Positions 6,737 through 15,263 of a DNA stretch of 34,140 nucleotides are shown piece by piece. Position numbers and translations under genes: made by a program. The DNA is from Flavobacterium gawalongense (GTDB lineage Bacteria > Bacteroidota > Bacteroidia > Flavobacteriales > Flavobacteriaceae), in NCBI RefSeq assembly GCF_007097265.1, contig NZ_VJZP01000039.1:1-34140 (forward strand), given 5' to 3'. Positions within the stretch are counted from its first letter, which is position 1. The number at the start of each line of letters is the position of its first letter. A model generated the notes under the pieces. That model was not told the DNA's origin and made no database searches. It was given only the letters and a program-made list of their open reading frames with translations.

Positions 6737-8902
6737 TTACTTTTTCCCCGCTTCAACAAATTCCAGCGCTTCCAAACTCACTTTTGAAGTGAATATGCCG
6801 TAATTTACCGTTGCTTTATTTTTTTCAATAGAATCAATACTTCCCACCGCTTTTCCGTCAAACATTCGCACGCGATCGCCCACTTTTAATATCGGTTTTG
6901 GTTTCTCAACAACCACTTTTAATTTCTTTTCTTTTTTTTCTTTTCTGATTTCCTCGACCTGAACCGTAACCTCTTGAATTACTACTTTTTTCTGTTCTAT
7001 CAGCGCTTTTGTTTCTTTGGGTGTGGCTTTTTTACGTTTTGAATTTTCAATTTCAATAATTTTCAAAAACTCACCTATTAGGTCTTTTTTATTTTTGTTA
7101 TTAAAATATTTCTCCGCTATATCTTCAATTTTTTGACCTATGTAAATTGTTTTCTGATTGCTGTCATACAATTCCTGATAGCTTTCCAGTTTTTGCTTGA
7201 TTTTTACATTGATGGTTTCCATTTTCTTGCCTTCTTCACGCGCTTTTGTTTCTTCTTCTTTCAGCGTTTGCGAAGTTTTCTCCATTTTGGATCGCTCTTT
7301 CTGAAGTGTAGCAATCGTTTTATCAAAACGTACTTTTCCTACTTCAATTTTCTTTTTCGCACGGTTTATTAAACTAAATGGAATTCCGTTTTTTAATGCT
7401 ACTTCAAACGTGAAAGAACTTCCCGCTTGTCCCAAAACCAATTTATACAAAGGTTCTAATGATTTTTCATCAAAAAGCATGTTGGCATTAGTTGCGCAAG
7501 GCAATTCATTAGCTAGAATCTTTAAATTCGAATAATGCGTTGTAATAATTCCGAAAGCTTCCCGATGATAGAACTCTTCCAGAAAAATTTCGGCTAATGC
7601 GCCACCCAATTCAGGATCAGAACCAGTACCAAATTCATCAATAAGAAACATGGTTTTTTTATTGCATTTCTTCAGAAAGTAGTTCATGTTCTTTAATCGG
7701 TAACTATAGGTACTCAAATGATTTTCAATTGATTGATTGTCTCCAATATCTGTTAAAATACGATCAAATAAAAATGTTTCACTGCGTTCATGTACTGGAA
7801 TCAACATCCCGGATTGCAACATCAATTGGAGTAATCCAACCGTTTTCAATGAGATGGTTTTTCCTCCCGCATTTGGACCTGAAATCACAATGATTCTACT
7901 TTCCTGATTTAATTCAATCGTTTGTGGATGCGTAATTTCATTTTTCTGCTTGTTATTCAAATACAAAATAGGATGGTAGGCATCTCTAAAATAGAGTCGG
8001 CGATCCTCTGTAATTGTTGGTAAAATTCCATTGATTTTATTTGCATATTTTGCTTTGGCAGCAATCACATCAATATCACTTAAGAAATCCTGGTACTGAA
8101 TAAGCAACGGTAAAAAAGGACGGATTTTATTCGATAACTGCTTTAGTATTCGGGTAATTTCCTCTTTTTCCTCATATTCTAAATTGCTTAGTTCACGAGA
8201 ATATTTTAGTGTCGTTTCAGGTTCGATATACGCAATGCTTCCAGTTTTGGAACTGCCTAGAATCGATCCTTTTACTTTACGACGGTACATGGCTAAAACT
8301 GCCAAAACCCTCCTGTTTTGAACGAAACTTTCTTTAATGTCATCTAAATAGCCTAAGGTATTATATTGCGTTAACGCAGTTCCAAAACTTTGATTGACTT
8401 TACCACGAACCAGATTCATATTCCGACGAATATCCAATAAATCAGGTGAGGCATTGTCTTTTATTTCGCCATATTTGTCGACTACTTCATCGACCATGGT
8501 GATGATATCTTTGGTAAATTCGACTTGTGAAGCCCTAGCGTATAAGTTAGGATAATAATCTTCAAATTTTTTAAGGAAATTCAACAAAAAATTCGCAGTT
8601 GATGAAATGGTGGCAATTTTTCTAAAACTGCCAACTTCAAGAAAGCTGTCTTCGATAGCCAAGAATTTAATTTCATGTGTTATGGCATCAAAACCATGAT
8701 TAGGAATGGCATTGTTATTCTGGAAAGAGGAAACATATTCAGATGTTTGCATTAATGCTTGCATCAAGGTTTCCTTATCCTTAAAAGGAGTGATTTCTAA
8801 TGCTTTTTGTTTTCCAATATCGGTATTACAAATCGCCGAAATGGTCTCGAGAACGGTTGGGAATTGTAAATCTTGTAATGTTTTTTCGGTGATGGATATC
8901 AT
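6737..8902 (-). CDS. mutS2: MutS2-family ATPase lacking the Smr domain
   Basis: This 721-residue protein has the MutS2 order: an N-terminal core and clamp region (1-310), an ABC-type ATPase with Walker A GPNAGGKTISLK (about 335-346), Walker B-type MFLIDEFGTGSDPELGG and FGIITTHYSNLK, then a long charged coiled coil (about 505-640) and a C-terminal KOW-like segment starting KVGDRVRMFDGKAVGSI. MutS2 in other bacteria acts on stalled or collided ribosomes or recombination intermediates. The usual C-terminal Smr nuclease domain of about 80 residues is absent; the protein ends at residue 721 where about 780 is usual. The absence appears to be by design, because the end is clean. It is divergent from the mntA/hepT pair. 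Confidence 0.88.
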   Translation of the reverse strand: MISITEKTLQDLQFPTVLETISAICNTDIGKQKALEITPFKDKETLMQALMQTSEYVSSFQNNNAIPNHGFDAITHEIKFLAIEDSFLEVGSFRKIATISSTANFLLNFLKKFEDYYPNLYARASQVEFTKDIITMVDEVVDKYGEIKDNASPDLLDIRRNMNLVRGKVNQSFGTALTQYNTLGYLDDIKESFVQNRRVLAVLAMYRRKVKGSILGSSKTGSIAYIEPETTLKYSRELSNLEYEEKEEITRILKQLSNKIRPFLPLLIQYQDFLSDIDVIAAKAKYANKINGILPTITEDRRLYFRDAYHPILYLNNKQKNEITHPQTIELNQESRIIVISGPNAGGKTISLKTVGLLQLMLQSGMLIPVHERSETFLFDRILTDIGDNQSIENHLSTYSYRLKNMNYFLKKCNKKTMFLIDEFGTGSDPELGGALAEIFLEEFYHREAFGIITTHYSNLKILANELPCATNANMLFDEKSLEPLYKLVLGQAGSSFTFEVALKNGIPFSLINRAKKKIEVGKVRFDKTIATLQKERSKMEKTSQTLKEEETKAREEGKKMETINVKIKQKLESYQELYDSNQKTIYIGQKIEDIAEKYFNNKNKKDLIGEFLKIIEIENSKRKKATPKETKALIEQKKVVIQEVTVQVEEIRKEKKEKKLKVVVEKPKPILKVGDRVRMFDGKAVGSIDSIEKNKATVNYGIFTSKVSLEALEFVEAGKK

Positions 8903-8977
8903 TTTCTAGTATAAGTTGCAAAGGGTCAAAGTTACAAAGTTTCAGAGAGGCAGAGTAATTTGGAAGTATTAATTTTT

Positions 8978-8985
8978 TATCTTTG
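8978..8985 (+). promoter_or_regulatory. Minus-7 element for mntA (leaderless start?)
   Basis: TATCTTTG fits the Bacteroidota minus-7 consensus TAnnTTTG exactly and ends four bases before the mntA ATG at 8990. A TTTG lies at 8959-8962, but the 15-base spacing is short. If it is used, the message would begin at or next to the ATG. Confidence 0.45.
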
Positions 8986-8989
8986 TTAA

Positions 8990-9280
8990 ATGAAAAAAGA
9001 TGAAATAATCAATACTCTACAAACGGAAAAGCAATTCCTGAAAGATAATTACGGGGTTGTAACGATTGCTTTGTTTGGCTCATATGCTAAAGGACTTGAA
9101 AATCCTGATAGTGATGTTGATTTTTTTGTTGAGTTTAAAGAACCATCTTATAGCTTTTTGATGGGATTATATTCTTATTTAGAAAATAAATTAAATTCTA
9201 AAATTGAGATCGTCAGAAAAGGTCCACATCTATCAGAACGATTTCTTAACAATATTAAAAATGATTTAATTTATGTATGA
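8990..9280 (+). CDS. mntA: MntA-type nucleotidyltransferase antitoxin
   Basis: The 96-residue minimal nucleotidyltransferase shows the GSX10DXD motif exactly: Gly30-Ser31, then Asp42-x-Asp44, within LFGSYAKGLENPDSDVDFFV. In the type VII toxin-antitoxin pair, MntA blocks the HEPN toxin by adding AMP units to a tyrosine of its active-site motif. The partner toxin gene starts inside this gene (8-base overlap at 9273-9280), the usual order for the pair. Length and motif spacing are normal, so it should be active. The gene begins almost on top of a TAnnTTTG promoter element. Confidence 0.9.
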   Translation: MKKDEIINTLQTEKQFLKDNYGVVTIALFGSYAKGLENPDSDVDFFVEFKEPSYSFLMGLYSYLENKLNSKIEIVRKGPHLSERFLNNIKNDLIYV

Positions 9281-9638
9281 TGATGTTTATAAATATTCAT
9301 TAGAGACTATTTTAGAACACATCAATATTTGTAATAAAAGATTTTCTGTAATTAAAACTCCATTTGATTTTGTTTCAACAGAATACGGAAAAACATTGTT
9401 AGATTCTATAGTCACCCGTCTTCAGGCTATCGGAGAAAACTTAAAAAATACTTCGAGAAAACATGACTTGTTGCAAACCAATTATCCAGATATGGAATGG
9501 AACAAGATTATTCGTTTTCGAGATTTTATTTCTCATCATTATGAAATGTTAGATTATGAGATTGTTTATCAAATATGCGAAAATTATTTACCTAAATTAG
9601 AAATCGTTTTGAAAACTGAACATGGTAAATTTGAATAG
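9273..9638 (+). CDS. hepT: HepT-type HEPN toxin RNase
   Basis: The 121-residue all-helical HEPN protein (DUF86 type) carries the RX4HXY catalytic motif exactly as RDFISHHY, with Arg83, His88 and Tyr90. HepT toxins act on RNA, and their Tyr in this motif is the residue that MntA modifies. The toxin overlaps the antitoxin gene by 8 bases, so translation is probably coupled. Its stop codon lies one base before the ung start codon, so the uracil glycosylase gene may be read from the same message. Confidence 0.9.
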   Translation: MYDDVYKYSLETILEHINICNKRFSVIKTPFDFVSTEYGKTLLDSIVTRLQAIGENLKNTSRKHDLLQTNYPDMEWNKIIRFRDFISHHYEMLDYEIVYQICENYLPKLEIVLKTEHGKFE

Positions 9639-9639
9639 T

Positions 9640-10320
9640 ATGCAAATCAATCTCCATCTGGAATGGCAAACTATTTTAGCGGACGAAATCCGGAAACCCT
9701 ATTTTCAGGATTTAATGGAAACCGTTTCTGAAGAATATAAAAATCACACTTGTTACCCTCCAAAAGAGTTGATTTTTGCTGCTTTTAACTATTGTAGTTT
9801 CAAAGATGTAAAAGTGGTTATTATTGGTCAAGATCCATATCATGGCAAAGGCGAAGCCAATGGTTTGTGTTTCTCTGTAAATGATGGAGTTCGGATCCCG
9901 CCTTCTTTGCGCAATATTTTTCGTGAGATGAGTGATGATTTGGGTACTATTTTCATGCCTGCCTCCGGTAACTTAGATGCTTGGGCAAAGCAGGGTGTTT
10001 TGCTTTTGAATGCTTCGCTGACTGTGAGAGAAGACAATCCAAACAGCCACAAACATTTAAAATGGAACGTTTTTACTGATGCCGTAATCCAGAAAATTTC
10101 CGAGGAAAAAGAACATGTGGTATTTTTACTTTGGGGCAATTTCGCCCATAAAAAAGGGCTTAAAATCGACCGAAACAAACATTTGGTATTAGAATCTGGG
10201 CATCCATCGCCAATGAGTGCTAATCAAGGAAAGTGGTTTGGGAATAAGCACTTTAGCAAAACAAACGACTATTTGAAACAAAATGGAATGGAAATAATCA
10301 ACTGGATTTCAGTAGATTAA
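9640..10320 (+). CDS. ung: Uracil-DNA glycosylase
   Basis: This is a family 1 UDG of 226 residues that removes uracil from DNA to start base-excision repair. Motif GQDPYH (residues 63-68) contains the catalytic Asp65, the uracil-binding segment LLLNASLTV is present, and the DNA-intercalation loop GHPSPMSAN contains the catalytic His (about 188). An upstream in-frame ATG at 9622 would add six residues, but it lies inside hepT; the ATG at 9640 gives the usual flavobacterial N-terminus (QINLHLEWQ) and was chosen. Only one base separates it from the hepT stop, so it may share the toxin-antitoxin transcript. Confidence 0.95.
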   Translation: MQINLHLEWQTILADEIRKPYFQDLMETVSEEYKNHTCYPPKELIFAAFNYCSFKDVKVVIIGQDPYHGKGEANGLCFSVNDGVRIPPSLRNIFREMSDDLGTIFMPASGNLDAWAKQGVLLLNASLTVREDNPNSHKHLKWNVFTDAVIQKISEEKEHVVFLLWGNFAHKKGLKIDRNKHLVLESGHPSPMSANQGKWFGNKHFSKTNDYLKQNGMEIINWISVD

Positions 10321-10365
10321 TTTGTGTTGTTTAAAGATGTAAATGACTGGTTTTTACATTGCTCC

Positions 10366-10472
10366 GCGTGAGTGATGGTAGTGAAGCTCTTTTTTTGAGA
10401 GGCGTTTCAGCCACTCAAAAAAAAGCGGGAACGTACAGCACGACCCGAAGTTTTTACGTAGGGTCACGCCCG
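10366..10472 (+). repeat. Structured intergenic repeat, copy A
   Basis: This roughly 107-base unit starts GCGTGAGTGATGG and ends with GGGTCACGCCCG. It is much richer in GC than its surroundings. Internal arms 10389-10399 and 10414-10425 pair (CTTTTTTTGAG type). The ends match an inverted, diverged copy at 14906-15038. No ORF is convincing inside either copy. Confidence 0.7.
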
Positions 10473-10521
10473 AATTAAAACACTGTTATTCGCAGAATTA
10501 AGCCATAAATAACAATAGTGC

Positions 10522-10896
10522 CTATTCTTTTATGATGTCTTCTAAAACCGCTTTGTCCGAATAATTGATCACTTTTAGTGTGATTTCCTCGTTTTTAGTG
10601 GTTTTCCCTTCAATAATATACAACTTGCCTTTTTTGAGTTCGATATTACTTTTATCAAAATCAATATCGCCGTATTGTAACGTGTTTTTTATGTCAACGG
10701 TATCAATCCACTTTTCAGCTAATATTTGGGATGCTTTTTCTGAATAATCAAAAGGTTTATTTCTTAAATCATTTAATACTCTTGCATTTGGAAAATAATT
10801 GCAACGGGTATCTTTTCCACTAAAAATAGCGGCTACAAAAAACAATCCTAATATTAAACCAATAAGATAATAAGCAAAACGATGTACGAATTTCAT
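10522..10896 (-). CDS. Hypothetical membrane-anchored protein
   Basis: I do not recognise this 124-residue protein. It has one N-terminal membrane segment (about residues 8-27, YYLIGLILGLFFVAAIFSG) and a roughly 95-residue soluble part that probably faces the periplasm. Near the membrane it has a single Cys (TRCNYFP). The soluble part alternates short strands, ending GKLYIIEGKTTKNEEITL and VINYSDKAVLEDI. It lies 36 bases after ald in the same direction, so it may be co-transcribed with the alanine dehydrogenase gene. No function is proposed. Confidence 0.7.
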   Translation of the reverse strand: MKFVHRFAYYLIGLILGLFFVAAIFSGKDTRCNYFPNARVLNDLRNKPFDYSEKASQILAEKWIDTVDIKNTLQYGDIDFDKSNIELKKGKLYIIEGKTTKNEEITLKVINYSDKAVLEDIIKE

Positions 10897-10932
10897 GTTT
10901 TAAATTTTTGGCAAAGGTAAAAGAAAGTTTGC

Positions 10933-12132
10933 TTAAAAAACAATTAAATTGATGTCGTTAACAGGTAAATCAAACCAATCACCAATAGCTTTATTGGTAA
11001 GGATTCCATGATAGAGATAAACTCCGTTTTTCAATCCTTTATTGCATCGTAAAGCGCTTTCAATTCCGCCATCTTCAGCAATTTGCAACAAATAAGGAGT
11101 GATGATATTGCTAATGGATAATGAAGCTGTTTTTGAATATCGGGAAGGAATATTAGGTACACAGTAATGCAAAACATTATTCTTGATAAAAGTTGGTTTT
11201 TCATGCGAAGTCACTTCCGAAGTCTCAAAACAACCACCGGTATCAATGCTTACATCTACGATAACGGCTCCCTTTTTCATGTATTCTACCATAGTTTCTG
11301 TCACTACAACAGGACAACGCTCCATGCCCCTCATGGCACCAATAGCTACATCACATCGTCTCAATGCTTTCAATAACGATTTAGGTTGAATGGTAGAAGT
11401 AAAAACACGCTGATTCAAATTATTTTGCAATCGGCGGAGTTTGGTGATCGAATTGTCAAATACTTTAACCGTTGCGCCCAAACCAATAGCAGTTTTAGCA
11501 GCAAATTCTCCAACGGTTCCTGCGCCCAAAATAACAACTTCAGTAGGAGGGACGCCAGTAATATTTCCGAATAATAATCCTTTTCCAAATTCATTAGTGA
11601 TCATTAGCTCGGCTGCAATTAAAACGGATGCAATTCCGGCAATTTCGCTTAAGGATTTGACTGCAGGATAGGTACCATCTTCATCTTTAATATATTCAAA
11701 AGCAAGCGCAGTGATTTTCTTTTTGGTTAAAGCCTCAAAATAAGCCTTTTTCCTGGTTTTCAATTGAATTGCTGATATCAGAATCGTTTCCCGATTCATC
11801 ATTTCAATTTCGGCTTGGGTAGCGGGCTCTACTTTCAGTATCATGGGACAACTAAATACCTTTTTGGTATCATTAGTGATTTCGGCTCCCGCTTCAAAAT
11901 ATTCTTTGTCGGCGTAACTTGAACTTTCACCAGCACCCGCCTCAATCATTACCCGATGGCCATGATAGGTCAACGTATTTACAGCATCAGGTGTCAGGCA
12001 AATACGGCGTTCCTGATAACTGGTTTCTTTTGGAATACCAATAAAAAGCTCACTTTTTCGTCTTCTTATCTCAAGTTTTTCTTCCTGAGGTAATAACTGC
12101 TGCTTAGTAAATGGTGTAGTTGTTATTGACAT
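10933..12132 (-). CDS. ald: Alanine dehydrogenase
   Basis: The 399-residue enzyme catalyses NAD-dependent interconversion of L-alanine with pyruvate and ammonia. The N-terminal catalytic domain opens IGIPKETSYQERRICLTPDAV with the substrate-binding Arg and Lys region. The Rossmann domain carries VVILGAGTVGEFAAKTAIGLG, and DVSIDTGGCFETS and HYCVPNIPSRYSKTASLS are typical of the family. The open frame extends 18 codons further upstream to 12186, but that stretch is unlike the family; MSITTTPFTKQQLLPQEEK at 12132 is the likely start. It follows the GNAT gene after 93 bases in a minus-strand run from porX. Confidence 0.93.
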   Translation of the reverse strand: MSITTTPFTKQQLLPQEEKLEIRRRKSELFIGIPKETSYQERRICLTPDAVNTLTYHGHRVMIEAGAGESSSYADKEYFEAGAEITNDTKKVFSCPMILKVEPATQAEIEMMNRETILISAIQLKTRKKAYFEALTKKKITALAFEYIKDEDGTYPAVKSLSEIAGIASVLIAAELMITNEFGKGLLFGNITGVPPTEVVILGAGTVGEFAAKTAIGLGATVKVFDNSITKLRRLQNNLNQRVFTSTIQPKSLLKALRRCDVAIGAMRGMERCPVVVTETMVEYMKKGAVIVDVSIDTGGCFETSEVTSHEKPTFIKNNVLHYCVPNIPSRYSKTASLSISNIITPYLLQIAEDGGIESALRCNKGLKNGVYLYHGILTNKAIGDWFDLPVNDINLIVF

Positions 12133-12225
12133 TAGTGTTGTAAAATTTAGGGTACAATTTACGGAAAAAGTTTTAAAAAAAGACAATTGAATTACTGGAA
12201 AGCATATTGAAGTGTAAACTTTAAA

Positions 12226-12699
12226 TTAGCTGATGCTTTTTTCCATTTTTATATCGGCTCTTTCATAAGCACCATCTTCTAAAGACACTTCTACAAAACC
12301 AAACTTTTCATACAAATGAATCGCCGGCAGTAATTTTCTATTCGAATATAAAATAAGCTTTTTGATGCCTTTCTGTTCAGCAACAGTCAGACAATGAACC
12401 ATCAGTTTTTTTCCTATTCCCAGTCCTTGAATGCCGTCTTTAACCGCCATTTTACTTAATTCAAATGTTGAATTGTCAATTTTTATTAACGAAACCGTGC
12501 CAATGATTGCATCATTGTATTTTGCATAAAAAATCATTCCGCCTTTATCTATAATTTCACCTTGAGGATTTGATAATACGATTTCATCTTTGGGCTCCAC
12601 CTTGAAATATTTCTTTAGCCATTCTATATTCAGGGTTTTTATATGCTCCGTTAAAGCTGTTGTAAAAGGAATAATTTCAACTTTATTTTCTAAACTCAT
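12226..12699 (-). CDS. GNAT-family N-acetyltransferase
   Basis: The 157-residue protein is a single GNAT domain. The acetyl-CoA site is IQGLGIGKKLMVHCL (the Q/R-x-x-G-x-G/A signature), preceded by the strand FELSKMAVKDG and followed by LILYSNRKLLPAIHLYEKFGF, the usual motif B. It transfers an acetyl group from acetyl-CoA to an unknown amine. It starts 10 bases after the tsaE stop codon, so the two genes are probably co-transcribed. Confidence 0.88.
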   Translation of the reverse strand: MSLENKVEIIPFTTALTEHIKTLNIEWLKKYFKVEPKDEIVLSNPQGEIIDKGGMIFYAKYNDAIIGTVSLIKIDNSTFELSKMAVKDGIQGLGIGKKLMVHCLTVAEQKGIKKLILYSNRKLLPAIHLYEKFGFVEVSLEDGAYERADIKMEKSIS

Positions 12700-12709
12700 A
12701 CGTATTATT

Positions 12710-13117
12710 TTAACTTAATTCTAAAGAACGTTTTCCGTCTGAAAGTAAGGCAATCGTAATCACTGAATGTTCATCAGGGATCAAATTCGGAATCTTCTCC
12801 GCCCATTCTATAAAACACCAATTACCGGAATACAAGTAATCATCAACGCCCATGTCCAACGCTTCAACTTCATGATTCAATCTATAAAAATCAAAATGAT
12901 AAACGATTTGATTGTCAGTAGTTTGGTATTCATTAACTAAAGAAAAAGTTGGACTGCTTGTTGCGCCGATAACTCCAAGAGTTTTACACAATTGTTTGAT
13001 TAAAGTGGTTTTTCCAACACCCATTTCTCCATGAAAAAGAATCACTTTATTCGGGTTTTCGGCTATGATTTTTTGTGCAACTTCCTCGAGTTGGTCTAAA
13101 GAAAAAATAACATTCAT
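12710..13117 (-). CDS. tsaE: tRNA threonylcarbamoyladenosine biosynthesis ATPase TsaE
   Basis: The 135-residue P-loop protein has Walker A GEMGVGKTT (residues 30-38) and the family block SSPTFSLVNEY with the switch-like Thr and Ser. The C-terminal part contains FIEWAEKIPNLIP, where the conserved W and E belong. TsaE works with TsaB and TsaD to place the t6A modification on tRNAs that read ANN codons. Length is normal. The gene lies between porX and the GNAT gene on the minus strand. Confidence 0.95.
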   Translation of the reverse strand: MNVIFSLDQLEEVAQKIIAENPNKVILFHGEMGVGKTTLIKQLCKTLGVIGATSSPTFSLVNEYQTTDNQIVYHFDFYRLNHEVEALDMGVDDYLYSGNWCFIEWAEKIPNLIPDEHSVITIALLSDGKRSLELS

Positions 13118-13130
13118 AATTTAAGTATTC

Positions 13131-13182
13131 AGTGTTCAGTTTTTAGTATTCAGTTATCTTGGCTTTCTGCAAACTGAACACT
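13131..13182. repeat. 12-base inverted repeat between porX and tsaE
   Basis: Arms 13131-13142 (AGTGTTCAGTTT) and 13171-13182 are perfect complements. The related word ACTGATCACT occurs at 13187-13196, at 111-120, and inverted at 3861-3870, so this is a small dispersed repeat type in the window. Confidence 0.5.
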
Positions 13183-13199
13183 ACAAACTGATCACTTTT

Positions 13200-14753
13200 T
13201 TATTTCGGATTAAAAACTAAAAACGGGATAATCATTTCTTCTAATGAAATTCCACCGTGCTGATACGTGTTTTTATAATAACTAACATAATGATTGTAAT
13301 TATTGACGTATGCCAAAAACAAATCATTTTTTGCAAAAATATAAGAACTACTCATATTTATCGTTGGCAAACCAATATTTTTTGGTTCTTTCACCGCATA
13401 AACATCTTTGTGTTCGTAAGTCAAACTGCGTCCTGTTTTGTATCGCAAATTCAAACTGGTATTTTTATCACCCACCACTTTGGATGGATTTTTCACGTTT
13501 ATAGTTCCGTGATCCGTAGTCAAAATCAATTTGAAACCTAATTTTTGAGCTTGTTGAATAATTTCCAACAGCGGAGAATTTTTAAACCAACTCAACGTCA
13601 GCGAGCGATATGCTTTATCATCTGAGGCGAGTTCTTTCACCACATCCATTTCAGTTTTGGCGTGGGAAAGCATGTCTACAAAATTGTAAACCACGGTAAC
13701 CAAGTTATTGTTTTTCAACGCTTTAAAACCTTCAACTAACTTTTTACCTCCGGCTAAATTGGTGATTTTAAAATAATCTTCCTTAATATGCAATCCCAAT
13801 CGTTTCAATTGTGCCGACAAAAACTCCGCTTCATACAAGTTTTTTCCTCCTTCTTCCGGATCATTTTTCCAATATTGCGGAAACTGTTTTTCCATTTCAA
13901 GTGGTGTCAAACCTGAGAAAATAGCATTTCGTGCGTATTGCGTAGCCGTTGGCAAAATAGCGTAATACGGCACTTCTTTTTCTAGCTTATAATAATTCCC
14001 TACCACGTTCTCAAAGGCTTTCCATTGGTCGTAACGTAAATTATCAATCACCACAAAAAGTACCGGTTTATCTTTTTTTACAATTTCAGGAACCACTAAT
14101 TCTTTGAATAAAGTATGTGATTGAACCGGTTTATCTGCTTTTGGTTTAAACCAATCCTCATAATTACGCTCAATGAATTTTCCAAATTGCGAATTGGCTT
14201 CTGTTTTTTGGGATTCTAAAATTTCAACCATGCTTTGATCGTTGATATTCTCTAATTCCAGTTCCCAAAAAATCAATTTCTTATACAATTCAATCCAGTC
14301 TTCATAGGAATTCACCATCGCCATTTCCATGGTAATTTTTCTAAATTCCTTCTGGTAATCCAACGTTGTTTTTTGCGAAATCAATCGGGAATGATCCAGA
14401 TTTTTCTTCAAACTCAACAAAATCTGATTCGGATTTACGGGTTTGATCAAATAATCAGCAATTTTTGAACCAATCGCTTCCTCCATGATGTATTCTTCCT
14501 CACTTTTGGTAATCATAATCATGGGAACCGAAGATTTTTTCTCTTTCATCTCCGAAAGCGTTTCCAGACCACTCATTCCGGGCATATTTTCGTCCAGAAA
14601 AACAATATCAAAATTGTTTTCCTCAAAAATATCAACCGCATCACGACCGTTATTGCAGGTAGTAACTTCGTAATTTTTCTTTTCCAGAAATAATATGTGG
14701 GGCTTTAAAAGGTCGATTTCATCATCCACCCAAAGTATTTTTATTTTATCCAT
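13200..14753 (-). CDS. porX: PorX two-component regulator with phosphatase-like domain
   Basis: The 517-residue protein joins an N-terminal receiver domain (Asp11-Glu12 acid pocket, phospho-acceptor Asp54 in FLDENMPGMSG, Lys in LIKPVNP) to a helical bundle and a C-terminal PglZ/alkaline-phosphatase-superfamily domain (about 200-517; FVVIDNLRYDQW with the metal Asp, the nucleophile-type Thr in LPTATQYARN, and LTTDHGTINV with metal-site Asp and His). PorX with PorY controls type IX secretion in Bacteroidota. The frame is open to 14798, but MDKIKILWVDDE at 14753 is the normal receiver start. It is monocistronic or leads the tsaE group. Confidence 0.94.
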   Translation of the reverse strand: MDKIKILWVDDEIDLLKPHILFLEKKNYEVTTCNNGRDAVDIFEENNFDIVFLDENMPGMSGLETLSEMKEKKSSVPMIMITKSEEEYIMEEAIGSKIADYLIKPVNPNQILLSLKKNLDHSRLISQKTTLDYQKEFRKITMEMAMVNSYEDWIELYKKLIFWELELENINDQSMVEILESQKTEANSQFGKFIERNYEDWFKPKADKPVQSHTLFKELVVPEIVKKDKPVLFVVIDNLRYDQWKAFENVVGNYYKLEKEVPYYAILPTATQYARNAIFSGLTPLEMEKQFPQYWKNDPEEGGKNLYEAEFLSAQLKRLGLHIKEDYFKITNLAGGKKLVEGFKALKNNNLVTVVYNFVDMLSHAKTEMDVVKELASDDKAYRSLTLSWFKNSPLLEIIQQAQKLGFKLILTTDHGTINVKNPSKVVGDKNTSLNLRYKTGRSLTYEHKDVYAVKEPKNIGLPTINMSSSYIFAKNDLFLAYVNNYNHYVSYYKNTYQHGGISLEEMIIPFLVFNPK

Positions 14754-15263
14754 AAGTCGTAGTAACAAGTGTTCAAAAGTAGTAATTGAAAGTGCCAATT
14801 TACTGCTTTTTGCAACGGTTAGTTGCTAATATTATGATAATTTTTCGTGCAATAGTTCTCCTTGTCGCTAAACAAAGATAAGAATTTTTTGTTCTAAAAT
14901 TGTTTCCGGGCGTGACCCATTCTCCGTAAACTCCGTCTGGGTCGGGCTGTGCGCTGTATCTTTTTCGTCAGTTCGAGTTTCCGTTTTTACGGAAGTATCG
15001 AGAACACGAAAAAGGATGCCGCTTCCATCCCTCACGCAGTTGCTAGAACGATTGAGTTTTATAACTACTACTTAGGTAAGAAAAGTTTTCAGAAAATAAA
15101 AAGTGTATTTGATTATTTGCAGTTGTTTTTTTATACTTTCGTGAAAGTATAAAGGCTGAGCTTTATCATACAAAGTTGCCCTAAAATAGGTGGATTGGTA
15201 TGATTTTGTTAGACATATATACAAGTTGTGTGCTAGTATCCAAAAAACGAAACGTATAAAAAT
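14754..15263. other. Gene-poor gap holding a structured repeat
   Basis: No convincing gene is seen in these 510 bases. The middle (14906-15038) is copy B of the structured repeat. The rest is AT-rich and probably contains the porX promoter on the minus side and the hydrolase leader on the plus side, although neither promoter matched the consensus well. Confidence 0.6.
14906..15038 (-). repeat. Structured intergenic repeat, copy B (inverted)
   Basis: Read on the minus strand it begins GCGTGAGGGATGG and ends GGGTCACGCCC, as copy A does at 10366-10472. The internal arms 14960-14968 and 15006-15014 pair as CTTTTTCGT with ACGAAAAAG: the same position as the copy A stem but a different sequence. 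A second inner stem (TTCCGT with ACGGAA) sits inside. Confidence 0.7.

Noticed and set aside
7133..7372. Open frame of 79 codons on the plus strand inside mutS2
   Set aside because: Shadow of the coiled-coil coding region; Phe-rich as expected for the complement of Lys/Glu-rich codons.
9622..9639. Upstream ung start
   Set aside because: Lies inside hepT and adds six residues foreign to the family; the ATG right after the hepT stop is better.
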